Assembly: GCF_035083965.1 (NCBI RefSeq)
Contig: NC_089738.1
Span: 13,914,734 to 13,978,733, forward strand
From: Branchiostoma lanceolatum
Lineage: Eukaryota; Chordata; Leptocardii; Amphioxiformes; Branchiostomatidae
Reading direction: 5' to 3'
Length of the DNA: 64,000 bases
This document shows positions 1 through 11,373 of the stretch, piece after piece. The notes beneath the pieces are model-generated. The model had not been told where the DNA came from, did no database searches, and saw only the letters and a program-made list of their open reading frames with translations. The number at the start of each line of letters is the position of its first letter. The stretch's first letter is position 1. The position numbers were made by a program, and so were the translations under genes.

Positions 1-3000
1 AGGTCTTTGGTCAACTTAGAATATTGCTAGATTCTTGGCTGATGAGCTAAACAACCTGTCAGGCCTTATACAAACAAACACTGGCTTGACTAGAGTCAGT
101 CACCAAAAATAGTGATGACAACAGAGCACACACAACTCACGATAACATCGTCCAGTTTAGCAGACAGCAAAACACTTCCATAAAAAATGGCAAGAATATG
201 GGCAAAATTCAAGTTGCAGATATGCACAAAATAGCAGTTCCTTTAAAACGGTGCACCTGTATTTTAATCCAATTCAATTCCTATTGTTCAAAATGGTCAG
301 AGACCCCCCATGTGCATTACCTTTCTTTCAATCTTTTTGCTTTCATCTTTCTGGAACAATCTTTTATCTCCAAGCAGATGTCTGAAGTTAAAATCGACAT
401 CTTGACACAGAAGCCTGTCATGAGCCGAAAAACTTTTCTTTTTTCTTTCCGAAGAAAAACATCCAACGGCTTAATGGAAATGTGCATTTCTTATTGTCCG
501 TCTCATTACAGTGGGGGACTGGAGTTCTTTTCAGCGAGCAGACGTTCCTTTACAATGGCAAATGGGCTAACAAAAGGCTCATTGTGGCCTCTGTTATTAA
601 ACCCCAGAGAATAAAGTACCACTACTTTTGGCGTATCTCAATTTCATACCTGTCCATCATTTATTTTACTCGCTACTTGGTCAAAAAAAACTTCGACATT
701 GCAAAGAAATATCGAAAATTCTAGGAAAAGTTTAATCGAAGTTGGATTGAAAAACATGGCAACGCCGTGGTTTCCACAAAGGGGTGGAAAACAGCCGACA
801 GATTGCACCATTGCAATGCTGATTAGGTTTTTGACCGGTGTCAAACATTTGGAATACAAATTGTTCTTTGTGATGAATGGGTTTTGGGGATTGGGATGGT
901 TTTCTCCAAGGACTTTTCCACATGAGAAATATTATGAAAAATATGGTAAGCCAAAGTTGGTCGAAAGTCTAAAGGGAAAATTGTCTATTTTGTTAATTTC
1001 CAAGCTGATGTAAGGATTCGGTTTAGTCTTTGTGCTTTAAACATGTTTTTGCGGCATATTCTTTTAGTAGTGCACCTCTTTTTAGTCTTCGCCTTCTCCT
1101 AATATTTTGTCATAATAAGCACTTGTTTGGTATCTTGGCGACGACACCTCTTTGTCTTTCTACGTAGAACTTTGTTATTTCTTAAAACTTAAAGATTACA
1201 GTATCTTAAAGGCACCCAGAGCACTTTATGTGGCTTCAAACTCAAATTAAAAAACTCCAGTTTTTAGCCATTTCTACACATAGTAAGTTTCAATAACACT
1301 ATACCATTACATATCGATATTCAAGGAGCAAAGATGCGATGTCGCTGTGTGTTGAGCACTCAAAAAAAATCCAAGCGCTGTCAGCGCCGCCGTTTTTGTT
1401 CTCAAATTTTCCGACTTCTTGGAACGTGACGTCCCGTCGCCGGAACTTGCAGAGAACTGACCGTTCCAGTCGAACACAGGAATAACGCACAAGTACATGA
1501 GAGACGGACTTGGTAGTAGTTGGCAATGTGTTACGTAAGCTCCGTCCCCTTGAGTGCCCGAGATATTTTCTTTTTCATTTCGTTTTTTTCTTGGGTATTC
1601 ATGTAGCCAATGCAGTGAGATATCTGTCCCAGATATGCATTGTCATTTCTGCTTGTCATTTCTGTCCCACTAGCGCTGTTTTTGACGGAGGTGTTCCAAA
1701 TAGAACAGGGGGTTCTATATGGTGTTCGACGGGAACGGTCCATTACCGACGAAAAAACCGTTTTGAGTTCTGTTTCAATCTAATTACACTAGGCGCGTGA
1801 AACTAAAGGGGTCATTGTGTAGCTTATTTTCGCGTGGCTTTTGAGCGCTTGTGACATGTAATCATCACGCAAATGTGGTAAACAGTGGCATTAAATGACA
1901 ATGTCATAAAGATTACAGCAACTAGAATATTTCCAATTTTCAAGCCACATAAAATGCTCTGGATGCCTTTAAGACATACTCTCTACCACATATGGGAGGT
2001 ATAGAAGTTAATTCACACCGGAAATCACAGCTTGACCGAGTTGTGAAGTGGGGGAAACCACACAAGATAAGCCCAGCATAAACCATCGATTGGCAACTAC
2101 CCTCTACAGCAGACGACAGAACCACCGGTCGACCAGGTGACGTTGCTACCGCCTGTGGCAGTGAAAGTGCTCGGGACCCCCGGTAGGCTCCCCGATGCCC
2201 TACCTGCAGCGGAATTTTACGAACACACGACGGGGTCCCGTGGATATCCTAACCACATTACATCAACAGTTCAGTCCCAGATACATCGGTATACACCTTA
2301 CAATTTACAGACTGGCTCGATCTTTCCTACCGCCGCCATGTGCTATGCTGGCAGGCATTCAAACTGAACCAACCGGTCCATGTTGGAACATTACGGGATG
2401 GTACTCACGTGCAAAGACAGGCATTTGGAAGCGCATCGCGCCCGGACGAAGGCCGGCGATAACTCCTGTCCACCCCCGGTAGCAAGCTGAAGGAGCACCC
2501 CGATCAGCACCCCTGTCCCGATCCGCGGCATGGTGAGGAGACGGACGGAGGGGGAGGGTGACGCCGGCGGAGGGAGTGCGCTAGGAGCCGGCCAGGCAGA
2601 CGGGGAGACCCGCTGGTGGTGAAACCGATCACTTCAAAACAACCCGGCCTTCTGATTGGTCCACAGATACAGTGGGCGTGGCTCTTTGTCTTATACACCT
2701 ATCAACTTACCACGCCAAGCTTTATGTTAGGACAGGTAAAACACACTTTAACCCATCTATTCCATTCCAAATATATTTAGCAAAGCAGTATTTTCACTTT
2801 CGTCACGTTTTTAAAGGTTTGTCAGCATCATAATATCGCCCACGCTGTCGTTCTTTCGTTCGGCGGACATGCTATTGATGATCTGATCATTGATAGGCGC
2901 AGAGTAGACGCTGTCTGCCTTGGAGGCTTTTTCTGGTGTAAGTTTTGCTCGTAAACAACTTAGCTGAAAGAAGAGCGGGGTCGTTTTACGTAAAGGGATA

Positions 3001-5249
3001 GCCGGAGCTATTCAGCTGACTGTTAAAGGGACGGCACGGTTTGAACATGAAAACATGTGAGCGGGCAAACGTCGTTAGGAAAATGCCAAGGGCGAAGTGG
3101 GCAATGAACGTTTCCACGACAAGCGAATGAACATGACTGCGAATTCATCAGTGTCAATTCTGATGGTTATCGCGACCTTTTCGTTGATTGAGGGCAATAG
3201 GCACCTTGGTGGGACTTAATGAAAAGCACAGGCAGGCTCAGAAGGTGTCAGAGTACAACCGAAGTGCAGTTATCTTTTATGAAAGCGTTCTTTATTGTTT
3301 TCTTGGTAGTTAGTAGTTACCGCAAACTTTCATATATGTAAGAGAACTGCCGGTAACACTTTTCTTAACGCTACAAGATGAGAAAGAAAGAAACAGACAA
3401 ATAAAATTTACGTTTCTCTTTTTTTTCTGTCCCATTTTATTCTTGATTTCAAACATTCGAAGTGTGTGTTTAGAAATGTAAGACATACAACATTATGAAT
3501 GTAAACGCATTGTAAAACTGTAAGATGTGTTAGCATAGATTTTACAATGAACGCATTGCTGGGTACATTCTCCAGGGTAAAGACTTAAAATACATCATAC
3601 AAGCTGTTCTGAGATGATCTAGCAAGTAACAAGAAGAAGAAATATTCTTCAGATCTCTTTTCAGATCCCCCGACAACGCGTTCAAACTTAGATTTTCACA
3701 TAGCAAGGCGGCAAAGACAGCCACTGCCGTGAAGCGAGCGTTGTCCCCCTTTGTTTTGAAGTGCGTAAGTGCACCTTGTGTTCTTCTTTCTCTCCGCACC
3801 TTTGAGGCCCAGTCTTCCAGAACGCACGAGGGTTCGGTCTGTGCAGTGGGTTCGTGGGGGACTTCCAGTGACAAATATGGTAACACTCCCCAGCAACGGG
3901 AGGGGCGATCCAGTACACTTTCAACTGGGTCTTCAAGCCCTTCGAGTTGAATGAAATTAATCTCATTGGAACGGCTTACGCGATAATGTTGATTCTTTGT
4001 ACAAAACAGACCTGAGACCATGTGTTACATTGAATTCGTGTTCCTTTCTGGCAAGGTTGGTGAGAGTGGCGATGTAGAATTACGACCCCTTTGTATATTT
4101 CTCGAATAGTCCCCCCAAAAGAGCCTAAGAAAAACAGGCCAAAGCGTTCCCCTTCTCAGGACTTGTTTGTCGGCTTCACTCTGACCAATCAGCGCGCTGG
4201 AAAGGGGCAAGCCCGGACAAAAAAACTCCGCCTGGAAGTCAGGTGGGCTGGAAAGAAAATACCTGTCCAGGTGGCGGCACCTTTGATCTAGTACCTGTGC
4301 GGTGTGAAAACAGGGGAGGTCCAGTCATTTCCTAATGATGGGGTGTTGCTAATTTACACCCTACTGTCAGATGACTCTCTGCAACGATACATCAATCTAA
4401 CAAACCTTGCTTGTAAATTACAACACAACGGGGAAACACAAACAGACAGACATAGATAAAAAAAACTTTTTCGACGACTCGTCGACACTAGGAATCAACA
4501 ATGATTTGTCCCCAAGTAGATGGGGGGTCGGGGGTTGTCCCCTTTCACGGCAGTGGAAATTTCCAGGCGTGGTGGGGAACGCCAAGGTGCCAACCGAACA
4601 GGTGGTCGGACGTGCAGTTAAAAGCGACCTCTTGAGACCAAATGGCGAACTGCACAGATACGTGGTCTGCATTCTGAACACAACCTCCTGCTGTCACCAT
4701 GTGCACCATCAAGAAAATGGAGAGAGATACCGGCAAAACGTTTGAACTGTGAATGGATTAAAAAGAGTTAAAAGAACACAACGGTCTTTGTGCTTTCACT
4801 CTTTGTTGTGGTTCATAGCACATGTTTGACGTTCAACCACCTGTTTCAAAAGTGCTTTGCTAGTATATCATAGGCGTTATTCAAACCATCACATTCCGTA
4901 GATAGCGAGGAGGACAATATAAACTTTTCCCGACTAACTCGATTCATGTGATCCATGACAACCGGCTGTCAGAAAATGGGCAATCGGCAAAACGTTACTA
5001 CGTTCTACTGTCCTACCGTCCCAACATCTGCTTGCAGACCACGAAGTCCTTGGTCAGGGTAATCGCGCACCTAACGATCACTGTGCGTACTGCAGTTGAT
5101 AAGGGCTCACTGCAACGACATTACACTTGACTATCGCTTCAGAAGAAAGAGGGAAGAAGTGAATAACTAGTCTCTACCGGGCTTCTTAATGGCCAAAGTG
5201 TAGGTCGATGAAGGTTAGACATCCAGGTAATACGTTACGCCAAATAACT

Positions 5250-5384
5250 GTTACTCAAGCAACTGGATATGGTTTTGGAAACGGTCAGACGTTTCAAGTA
5301 GCATCCACTCCTTGACGAAAAGTAGTGAATGCTACTCGGAAACGTCTGACCGTTTCCAAAATCATATCCAGTTGCTTGAGTAAC
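5250..5384. repeat. Hairpin MITE, family A copy 1
   Basis: An almost perfect inverted repeat with arms of about 60 bp. The left arm begins GTTACTCAAGCAACTGGATA and the right arm ends in its reverse complement, with only about 15 bp of loop. A second member at 51,921-52,071 shares the arm sequence, including AAACGGTCAGA. No coding capacity is visible. This fits a non-autonomous, miniature inverted-repeat element. Confidence 0.85.
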
Positions 5385-5598
5385 TGATTTGGTGTAACTT
5401 CGTAGGTCGGCAACTCCTCTGGCAAGTTATTTAGCCCATTTGGCCAATTTCTACTATTTTGCAACAAGCCAAGCGGTCTGATAAAGACTAGTGAAAAACA
5501 CGGAAAGGCCATATGGAGGGAGACAATCGCAATAATTTAATGTGGTCAGTTTGTATACTGTTGCATATTTTACCTCGCTCCCTCACTCGCTCGATAGC

Positions 5599-5640
5599 TC
5601 TCACTCACTCACTCACTCACTCACTCACTCACTCACTCAT
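5599..5640 (+). repeat. (TCAC)n microsatellite
   Basis: About ten uninterrupted copies of the tetramer TCAC, flanked by degenerate versions (CTCG, CATT). It is a simple repeat and explains the S/L/T/H-rich open frame that crosses it. Confidence 0.95.
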
Positions 5641-6057
5641 TCACACTCATTCATTTACATAATCATTCATTCAATCAACCAATCAATGTTTAACACACAT
5701 ACCATCACTCGGACAAATATCATTGTTAAAACGGTGGCGGCGAAGCCTGTATACGAGGCCAAGTCGTCCTCTTTACCCAGTGGATAACTCTCCGGGCCAA
5801 CCAGTTTTCACACAAGAAAATGTGGAAACCGTCAAGTCACAAGAACAAGGCCTGACTGTTTCACAAGCGTCAGGTGGTTCCACGGGTTTTGTCAGGGCAG
5901 AATGCCGGGCATACAAGCAAACATGGAGCGGGAAATCGAATTGGGTCAAAGCCAAAACACTGCTCGGGGTACGCTGACAGTGGTCGTCATGGTAACGGGG
6001 TCCTTTACACAACTGGACACTGTTTTTTTGTCGTCCATCAGAGGGCCGATGTGCCTA

Positions 6058-6482
6058 GGCCTAGAAAATAAATGTTGTGTTTCCGGTTACCCGACTGATC
6101 CTAGCAATAACCTGCCGACTCTAACCCTCTGGGGGTCTACTGCTGGCATTAGGGACACGAAATGTTCGACATCTGTCTCATGATCTGAGTTATCGAATTC
6201 AAAACATATTTTCTGTATTTCACACTCTGTTGATTTAAGAATGTTTAGTAAACATTGTACTTCTTTATTCAGGTTTGTGCTTGTACGTTGCATATCTGTA
6301 TAATCACAATATGATGTTGAAAATAAGGGTGTCCGGTTTTATATTTTTGTTCAACTCTATTTCTTGGTTGACTTCGGCCTAGATCTGAAAAAAAAAATGA
6401 GAAAAAGAACATTTCTACCTACCGACCCTAATTTCGTCACGCCCGTGTAAAATCGGAAACACAACATTGATTTTCCAAGGCC
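6058..6482. repeat. TIR element, family C copy 1
   Basis: The left end reads GGCCTAGAAAATAAATGTTG, then GTGTTTCCGGTTACCC. The right end carries the same sequence in reverse (CGGAAACACAACATTG, then CCAAGGCC). The same ends are found at 28,574-28,925 and 39,721-40,091, with a partial copy near 37,150-37,325. The interior has no credible gene. It is a non-autonomous inverted-repeat element of about 0.4 kb. Confidence 0.7.
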
Positions 6483-6932
6483 CTTTACAAAGTTCTCATT
6501 CGTTAGCAAAGGTCATTCACCTTTCGTCGACGATGTCGGTGGCCTGCAATATCTCACAAATAAACCGTGTGTTAAACCATGGTGTTAAACAGTAAGGGTT
6601 CGCGTGTCCAAGAGTTCCTGGCAGCTGGCCCTTTTATCTGACAGCTCTACGGGAGTGTTCCTGCTAACGGACTCTTGTCACACAAGAAGACGTGAGGATG
6701 AACTATCAGCTTCCGTTTAAGATTTCACTGCCGTCGGAAGAGGATCACTTTGCCACTCCCAATGCTTCCTATCCTGGGGCGGATAGGCAAGGTCTTAACA
6801 TTCTCTAAAGGTTCTTTTCTATGACAGCCGACGCGGATTTTAAACAAACTCAATAAGACTGATCTACAGGAATGAATGAACGACAAACAGCGTGGCTTGA
6901 CTGTGAGGAAATGGGACCGTATGAATCTGTTA

Positions 6933-7266
6933 TGATTGAATAACAAACGGTTATCTATTCACAACCAAGGACATACAGTTACAACAGCCGACGTTTCGGT
7001 GACCGTCTGTCACCATCCTCAGAGCAATAATGATACTGGCTGGTTCCACTTCGTGCTGCACCTTGGTAATATATTAATGAGGGGAGATTTAGACTCAGTA
7101 ACATTTGGGACCACATTCTGCACACTGCAGCAGCGACACCTAGCTGCAGTGCGATGTAGCCTACTAAACCAGTCAGTATTGTCCTCAAGAAGGTGACAGA
7201 CGGCCATCGAAACATTTGGCTATTGTTACTCCTTGGTTGTGAATAAAGAACTTTGTTATTCAGTCA
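6933..7266. mobile_element. Inverted-repeat element with hammerhead-like arms, copy 1
   Basis: The outer ends are inverted copies: a TGAATAACAAA-type start, then TATTCACAACCAAGGA, mirrored at 7,225-7,266. Just inside, both arms contain a small structured motif. On the minus strand at 6,988-7,024 it reads CTGAGGA, a 6-bp hairpin (GGTGAC/GTCACC), then GAAACGTC. On the plus strand at 7,181-7,215 it reads CTCAAGA, a weaker hairpin, then GAAACAT. A related element lies at 36,690-36,825. The arrangement recalls the terminal regions of Penelope-like retroelements or retrozymes. No reverse transcriptase is present. Confidence 0.6.
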
Positions 7267-7721
7267 TTTACCAACCTGATGAATTTATCCACGGAAGTAG
7301 GTTATATGATCACCCAGCAACCTCCCTGACATTTATGACATGTTATAGTATATTTCTCCTACACCGACTTCTATGGGATGCTTTTGGTTGAGCACAAGGA
7401 AAATGTCAATCAGAGGGAGCATGGCTTTCTAATAAAACAACACGGCAACAATAAACTATATCAAAAATGAAGAGACCGAAATATATAGGGAAGAAATACA
7501 CACAAAAACTCATTGCCCTTGTAACCATCTTTAGTCCGTCTTCACGTGAAACTTCTTTGATCCTTGTTGAATGTAGGCCAGTTTATTTTATATTCTTGGA
7601 AACACTCACTTCGGGCATGGTGTAAACACACCACACTTTAGACTAAATTGTTTCCTGTGACCCATTTAACAACCGTGGACCCTATACTAGGTCCCGGGGA
7701 ATTCTGGGCTGTACCTGCCTG

Positions 7722-7905
7722 TTAGCCTCTACCAGGCTCCACAGGTCGCTGGAAAAATGGTAGAAATTGACCAAATAGACGGATAACATGCCAGAGAAAT
7801 TGGTCCGCCAAAGAAGTTACAGTTTGCGACCTATAACGTTATCCGTCTATTTGGTCAATTTCTATACTATTTTTCGAGCGACCTGTGGAGCCTGGTAGAG
7901 GCTAT
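7722..7905. repeat. Hairpin MITE, family B copy 1
   Basis: The left arm starts TAGCCTCTACCAGGCTCCAC and runs about 65 bp to GGATAAC. From 7,838 the same sequence is read in reverse complement. The spacer is about 50 bp. A diverged relative occupies RPL8 intron 4 at 34,472-34,640. Confidence 0.85.
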
Positions 7906-7967
7906 TAGCATGTACTAGTCTACAGTAAATATTTAGAAGTCAGGGTCCAAGGTAGACTGATAGCCCG

Positions 7968-8419
7968 GAAAGCGGGTGTCTCACTGGACTGCGTCAAATT
8001 ACCCAATTTTGCAAATTATTGAGGCAACTTTGAGAATTTTCGCCCATTTTCCCTTGCGGTCACACTGACGGGTAAAATTAAATTAAACTGGACGTGAAAT
8101 AGCACGTGACCTCTAACAAACAAAGTGGCTGTGCCCGGAATGTCACATCCGTTGTTTCGGCTCCAAATACGATAACTGATGGAATCGTAGTGTTGCCACG
8201 GGCTTAAAAAAACGATGCACAATGATTAAAATTCATGAAAAGAGATTTACAGTAATTGCGCCGCTTTGCGCCAGCCTGCGCTATTTTGCCAATTGCGAAT
8301 AATCTAAAAATCTAACCCCCCTCAAAAACACAATTTCAGGCTCCAAATTGGCGCCGGTTTGCACCACTTTGCGAATGCATTTCGCAATTGGGCGCAGTCC
8401 AGTGAGATATCCGCTTTAG
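7968..8419. repeat. TIR element with TCTCACTGGACTGCG ends
   Basis: The left end contains GTGTCTCACTGGACTGCG (from 7,976). The right end contains its near reverse complement, CGCAGTCCAGTGAGATATCC. The inner sequence is rich in GCGCC and TTGCG words and has no gene. This is probably a non-autonomous DNA element of about 450 bp. Confidence 0.65.
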
Positions 8420-8659
8420 AGAACAGCATAGTCTTGAAGTTAGTGTTCCAATTTGCAACTCTTGAAAATGTGGTGCTCTCTTAGTCTTTTGCGGTCCATG
8501 AAAGCGTTCACCTTCAATGGTATTTTGACGAGTCATTGAAAGTTTGAAATAAACGAAGTTGTTGTTATGCATATTGTTATGTGAAAGAAATCAATAAGAT
8601 CAAATTGAACAGCGTAGATTTAGAGGGCAAACCAAAATCCAGATTAGAATATTTTCATC

Positions 8660-8935
8660 AAGAACACACTTGAGCACTTTTGAAGTAGAAAGCTCTTACG
8701 TGCTCTTTGGTTTACCACAAGTGTATTTAATCTTCCAAAATGTGTCGATGAGACACTCGTACATTCAGATGGAAGCGTGAAAATGTGCAAGGCAGATCGA
8801 AAGTACTGTTAATCCTGATATTTCTTTATCGAGTGGTAGGTTGTTGAGTTTTGCTGAAGTAGAAAGCTCTTATGTGCCTCTTTGGTTCTTCACAAGTACA
8901 TGTAATCCTCCACAACATGTCACTGAGAACATAAA
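8660..8935 (+). repeat. Imperfect direct duplication (period about 175 bp)
   Basis: Two copies of a module of about 90 bp share TGAAGTAGAAAGCTCTTA, then TCTTTGGTT, CACAAGT and a final AATCTTCC/AATCCTCC. They start near 8,679 and 8,857. No element type is recognised. Confidence 0.6.
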
Positions 8936-8967
8936 ACAAATTTTTACTTTTACCACACGACTATCCG

Positions 8968-9236
8968 GAGATGCCTCTGCAGCTCAACTAGTAGCATAGC
9001 AGTCTCACAATTGAGCTCCTGGCCCCAATTACATGCAGTTGGTAACTGCGAGACCCCGGTTCAATCATCAGAAGGGCATCTCGGTTGGGGCTGTACCCGT
9101 CTTTCGGAAGGGACGTAAAATGGGTTCCCTTGTTCGGAAGGTGCCTCGAGCAGGGACTAGCAGCCACTCCCTGTAAAATATACCCTGCTACTGACACAGC
9201 AGTCAGCAAGGGAACTTTGCTGCCCTATGTGTTCTC
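8968..9236 (+). mobile_element. tRNA-derived SINE, family S1 copy 1
   Basis: The head resembles a tRNA gene. An A-box-like part (GCTCAACTAGTAGCATAGC) is followed about 60 bp later by a B-box-like CCCGGTTCAATC. A body follows with TTCGGAAGGGACGTAAAATG, GGTGCCTCGAGC and CCACTCCCTGTAAAAT. The same head or body recurs at 38,029 (head), 48,655-48,912 (minus strand) and 58,075-58,262 (body). This supports a SINE transcribed by RNA polymerase III rather than a functional tRNA. Confidence 0.75.
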
Positions 9237-10087
9237 ATGTGACCACTAAAATCGACTGAAAGACCGAACACGACTTTCCAAGGCCTGTATACCGGATGCT
9301 TAGCGCAGAGTCACCCGTGTGTGTGTTTTCCTCTTTGCTGTAATTGTTACTCTTTCCATGGCGTTTTTCAACAAAGGAACCCAACGTTGCGTGGCGGCGC
9401 ACTCCAAAAGCAGGCGTCAAGTGATCCGCTTACGCACAAATAAGTCAAGAGCAGACAACCGCGAAACGGTCGTCTGGATCAGAGAAACTTCAACAACCGC
9501 TACATCTGCCACATGCCTCACCTCACAACCACACGATTCTAACAAGTCAACACACACACACGGAAGGTTATTAGTGGGTTTTGTTTTGGGTTGGTTTTAC
9601 AGAATCGTGGGAAAACTTTCACAAGAGTAACGGTGTCATACTATATCGAACAGCCATGTTTTTATCAACACTGGTGTAAGTTTACCCAGCGACAGACGGA
9701 ACTAGCATAAGTGATTTCCACCAACTTCGTTTCCAAGTAGGCTTAATCCTCCTTACAGATACATTATATATGGTATGCTCAGCTGAACATAATCAACTTC
9801 AAGAGCACAGTGGGGTCATAAGGATGTCCATTTTACTGACGTGACTGACGTAACTTTGGAAACGTGCGCCAAAACACGAACCCATACCCTAATCCGTCAC
9901 GCTCAACAGGTGGTCACAAAACATCTTTCGTTTCCACAAATAAAATCAGCTTCCAGAATCAATAAAGGCTAATATTTCACAACGATACATTCATTTTGTT
10001 GTGTGGATAATATCTTAATGTTTAACACACCAATATTTTGCACAAAGTGATTACTATGGACTACGTTACATTTGCGAACGTTTGTTA

Positions 10088-10093
10088 TTTAAT
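10088..10093 (-). terminator. Possible poly(A) signal of the FAM43-like gene
   Basis: On the minus strand this reads ATTAAA, about 320 bp beyond the stop codon. It is the nearest canonical-variant signal that I saw. The true 3' end cannot be fixed from sequence alone. Confidence 0.3.
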
Positions 10094-10414
10094 AATCAAT
10101 GTGAAACTGACGTCGACCCGGAAAAGAAACGAATTTCGAGTATGTACTAATAACTGTCGGCCACATGCAAGTCGTATATAAGTGTTGTCTGAAGTTCTAT
10201 ACAAACACGTTGAAGAGCACTTGTCGGTATATCAATGGCTTTTCCGACCTGTTTGTTGTCAAGCCACCATACTACTTTGTTTCGGGTCAGAAACGATACA
10301 TAATTTCCACAAAAATTTGGGGACAGAAATATTATGATTTCTAGATTCCTTCACTGATAATATATCATACCCTTATGAGTCAATACTGAAGATAATTTTC
10401 CTCAAACTTGGTTC

Positions 10415-11215
10415 TTAGTCGTCATTTTGTTCAACATCGTTCTCGTTCTTGTCCCCCTGCATGTAGGCTTGTACCTCGGGATTCCTGGCGGCTTCCTTCA
10501 CGTCCAGGCCCGTCTGGACGGACGTTACGGGCACCTGTCCGTTCTTCTCCGAGCCCGAGGAATCGTCCGCCCGGAGTTCAGCCATCCCGCTCTGTACGCT
10601 CTCTAGACTGGGTGCCGCGGAGGGCGAGGACGGAGTGGAGCCGCCCTGGTTGTTGTTCTGTCCTCCGTCAGACGGTTTCGGCACCCTCATAACAACCTTT
10701 TCCTTGGACTCCTTCCTGCTATGTTTCAGGGAGGACTTCCTCTCCTGTCTACTGGCGTCTTGCTTCCAACTGCGGAACGCGGCGCTAAACTGGTGCGTGA
10801 GGACCATGACCATAGCCTGGGCCTTCTGCTTCTTACTACACAGCACCGCGTGGCAGAACAGGTCCTCTTTGCTGCCGCCGGGCGTCCCCGTTATCCAGCT
10901 GAACACCTTCGGGAGTTCCAGGTCGGCCATGCAGTAGGACACGTTCTGGATCTTGAAAAACTCGTCGATTGGCTCCGTCCCCTTTTGTAGCGGTTCTACC
11001 TCTTTCATGTGCATGCCCTCGGGGTTTACTGTTAGCGCCACCTTTCTCAACTTGCGGTCGGGGATGCTTTCTCTGGCCGCCCATATTTTCTTGGTCGGTT
11101 CGGCGGTGCAGCCCTTCCCGTTCGGCCGATCAGTCTTCACCTTCCCCAGGTAACACACGTAGAACACGGGGTTCTCGGGAGTTATATCCAGCGACTGCTT
11201 CTTCTTACTGAACAT
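10415..11215 (-). CDS. FAM43A: FAM43-like PTB/PID-domain adaptor
   Basis: A single-exon frame of 266 residues. The start MFSKKKQSLDITPENPVF matches the family pattern (MFRSKRKKLHITSEDPTY in vertebrate FAM43). An upstream in-frame ATG at 11,257 would add 14 hydrophobic residues and is less likely. Residues about 10-155 form the PTB-type domain, with FYVCYLGKV, GCTAEPTKKIW, VSYCMADLELPKVFSW and FCHAVLCSKKQKAQAM, all characteristic of FAM43. The C-terminal third is low-complexity, rich in Ser, Gln and acidic residues, and ends in a D/E/N-rich tail. It is shorter than vertebrate FAM43A (over 400 residues). Vertebrate FAM43A/B are also essentially intronless. The function is poorly known; PTB domains usually bind peptide motifs or phosphoinositides at membranes. 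Codon use is more GC-rich than the surrounding DNA, which supports real coding. Confidence 0.9.
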   Translation of the reverse strand: MFSKKKQSLDITPENPVFYVCYLGKVKTDRPNGKGCTAEPTKKIWAARESIPDRKLRKVALTVNPEGMHMKEVEPLQKGTEPIDEFFKIQNVSYCMADLELPKVFSWITGTPGGSKEDLFCHAVLCSKKQKAQAMVMVLTHQFSAAFRSWKQDASRQERKSSLKHSRKESKEKVVMRVPKPSDGGQNNNQGGSTPSSPSAAPSLESVQSGMAELRADDSSGSEKNGQVPVTSVQTGLDVKEAARNPEVQAYMQGDKNENDVEQNDD

Positions 11216-11365
11216 GTTGGCACAGAAAATAAGGAAAATAAACAGAGTCACGCACAAAACAGAACTGAAATCCTACTTCTTACGGCTACTTGAGATCCGT
11301 GACCGCTTGAATTCACCAACAGCACGGCTGGTGGTTCGCCAGTGTTCTTTCTGCGCTGCCCGGGA

Positions 11366-11373
11366 GTTTATAT
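11366..11373 (-). promoter_or_regulatory. Possible TATA box of the FAM43-like gene
   Basis: The minus strand reads GATATAAACTC here, about 150 bp upstream of the chosen ATG. That spacing would give a 5' UTR of about 120 nt. This rests on motif and position only. Confidence 0.3.

Larger units (their letters stand above)
1..10087. other. Gene-free region with repeats
   Basis: I see no exon with recognisable protein content and splice signals here. Open frames are short, overlap on both strands and have no family resemblance. The part around 2,140-2,690 is GC-richer and ends in an inverted CCAAT box (CTGATTGG), a GGGCGTGGC KLF/Sp-type box and a weak TATA-like stretch. It could be a promoter or CpG island of an unseen transcript, but no coding exon follows. 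The recognisable content is the repeat elements listed separately. Confidence 0.6.

Noticed and set aside
198..1013. Overlapping open frames near the window start
   Set aside because: Composition is like translated AT-rich noncoding DNA, with no splice structure and no recognisable motif.
3542..4021. 159-codon minus-strand open frame
   Set aside because: No domain or family pattern, and overlapping open frames on both strands over the same DNA. No promoter or poly(A) context. Most likely chance.
5599..5640. CRISPR-like array
   Set aside because: A simple tetranucleotide run without spacers, in a eukaryotic genome. No CRISPR array occurs anywhere in the window.
9000..9075. tRNA gene on the plus strand
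   Set aside because: The same head is repeated in other SINE copies and no closed cloverleaf forms.
9319..9630. 103-codon frame starting with a hydrophobic segment (MCVFLFAVIVTLSMAFF)
   Set aside because: The hydrophobic start comes from a T-rich stretch. The remainder is low-complexity Thr/Ser sequence with a (CA)n tract. No family match.
11215..11257. Upstream ATG as the start of the FAM43-like protein
   Set aside because: It would add a short hydrophobic leader (MCVTLFIFLIFCAN) absent from the family, whereas the next ATG aligns with the conserved MF.(S)K start.
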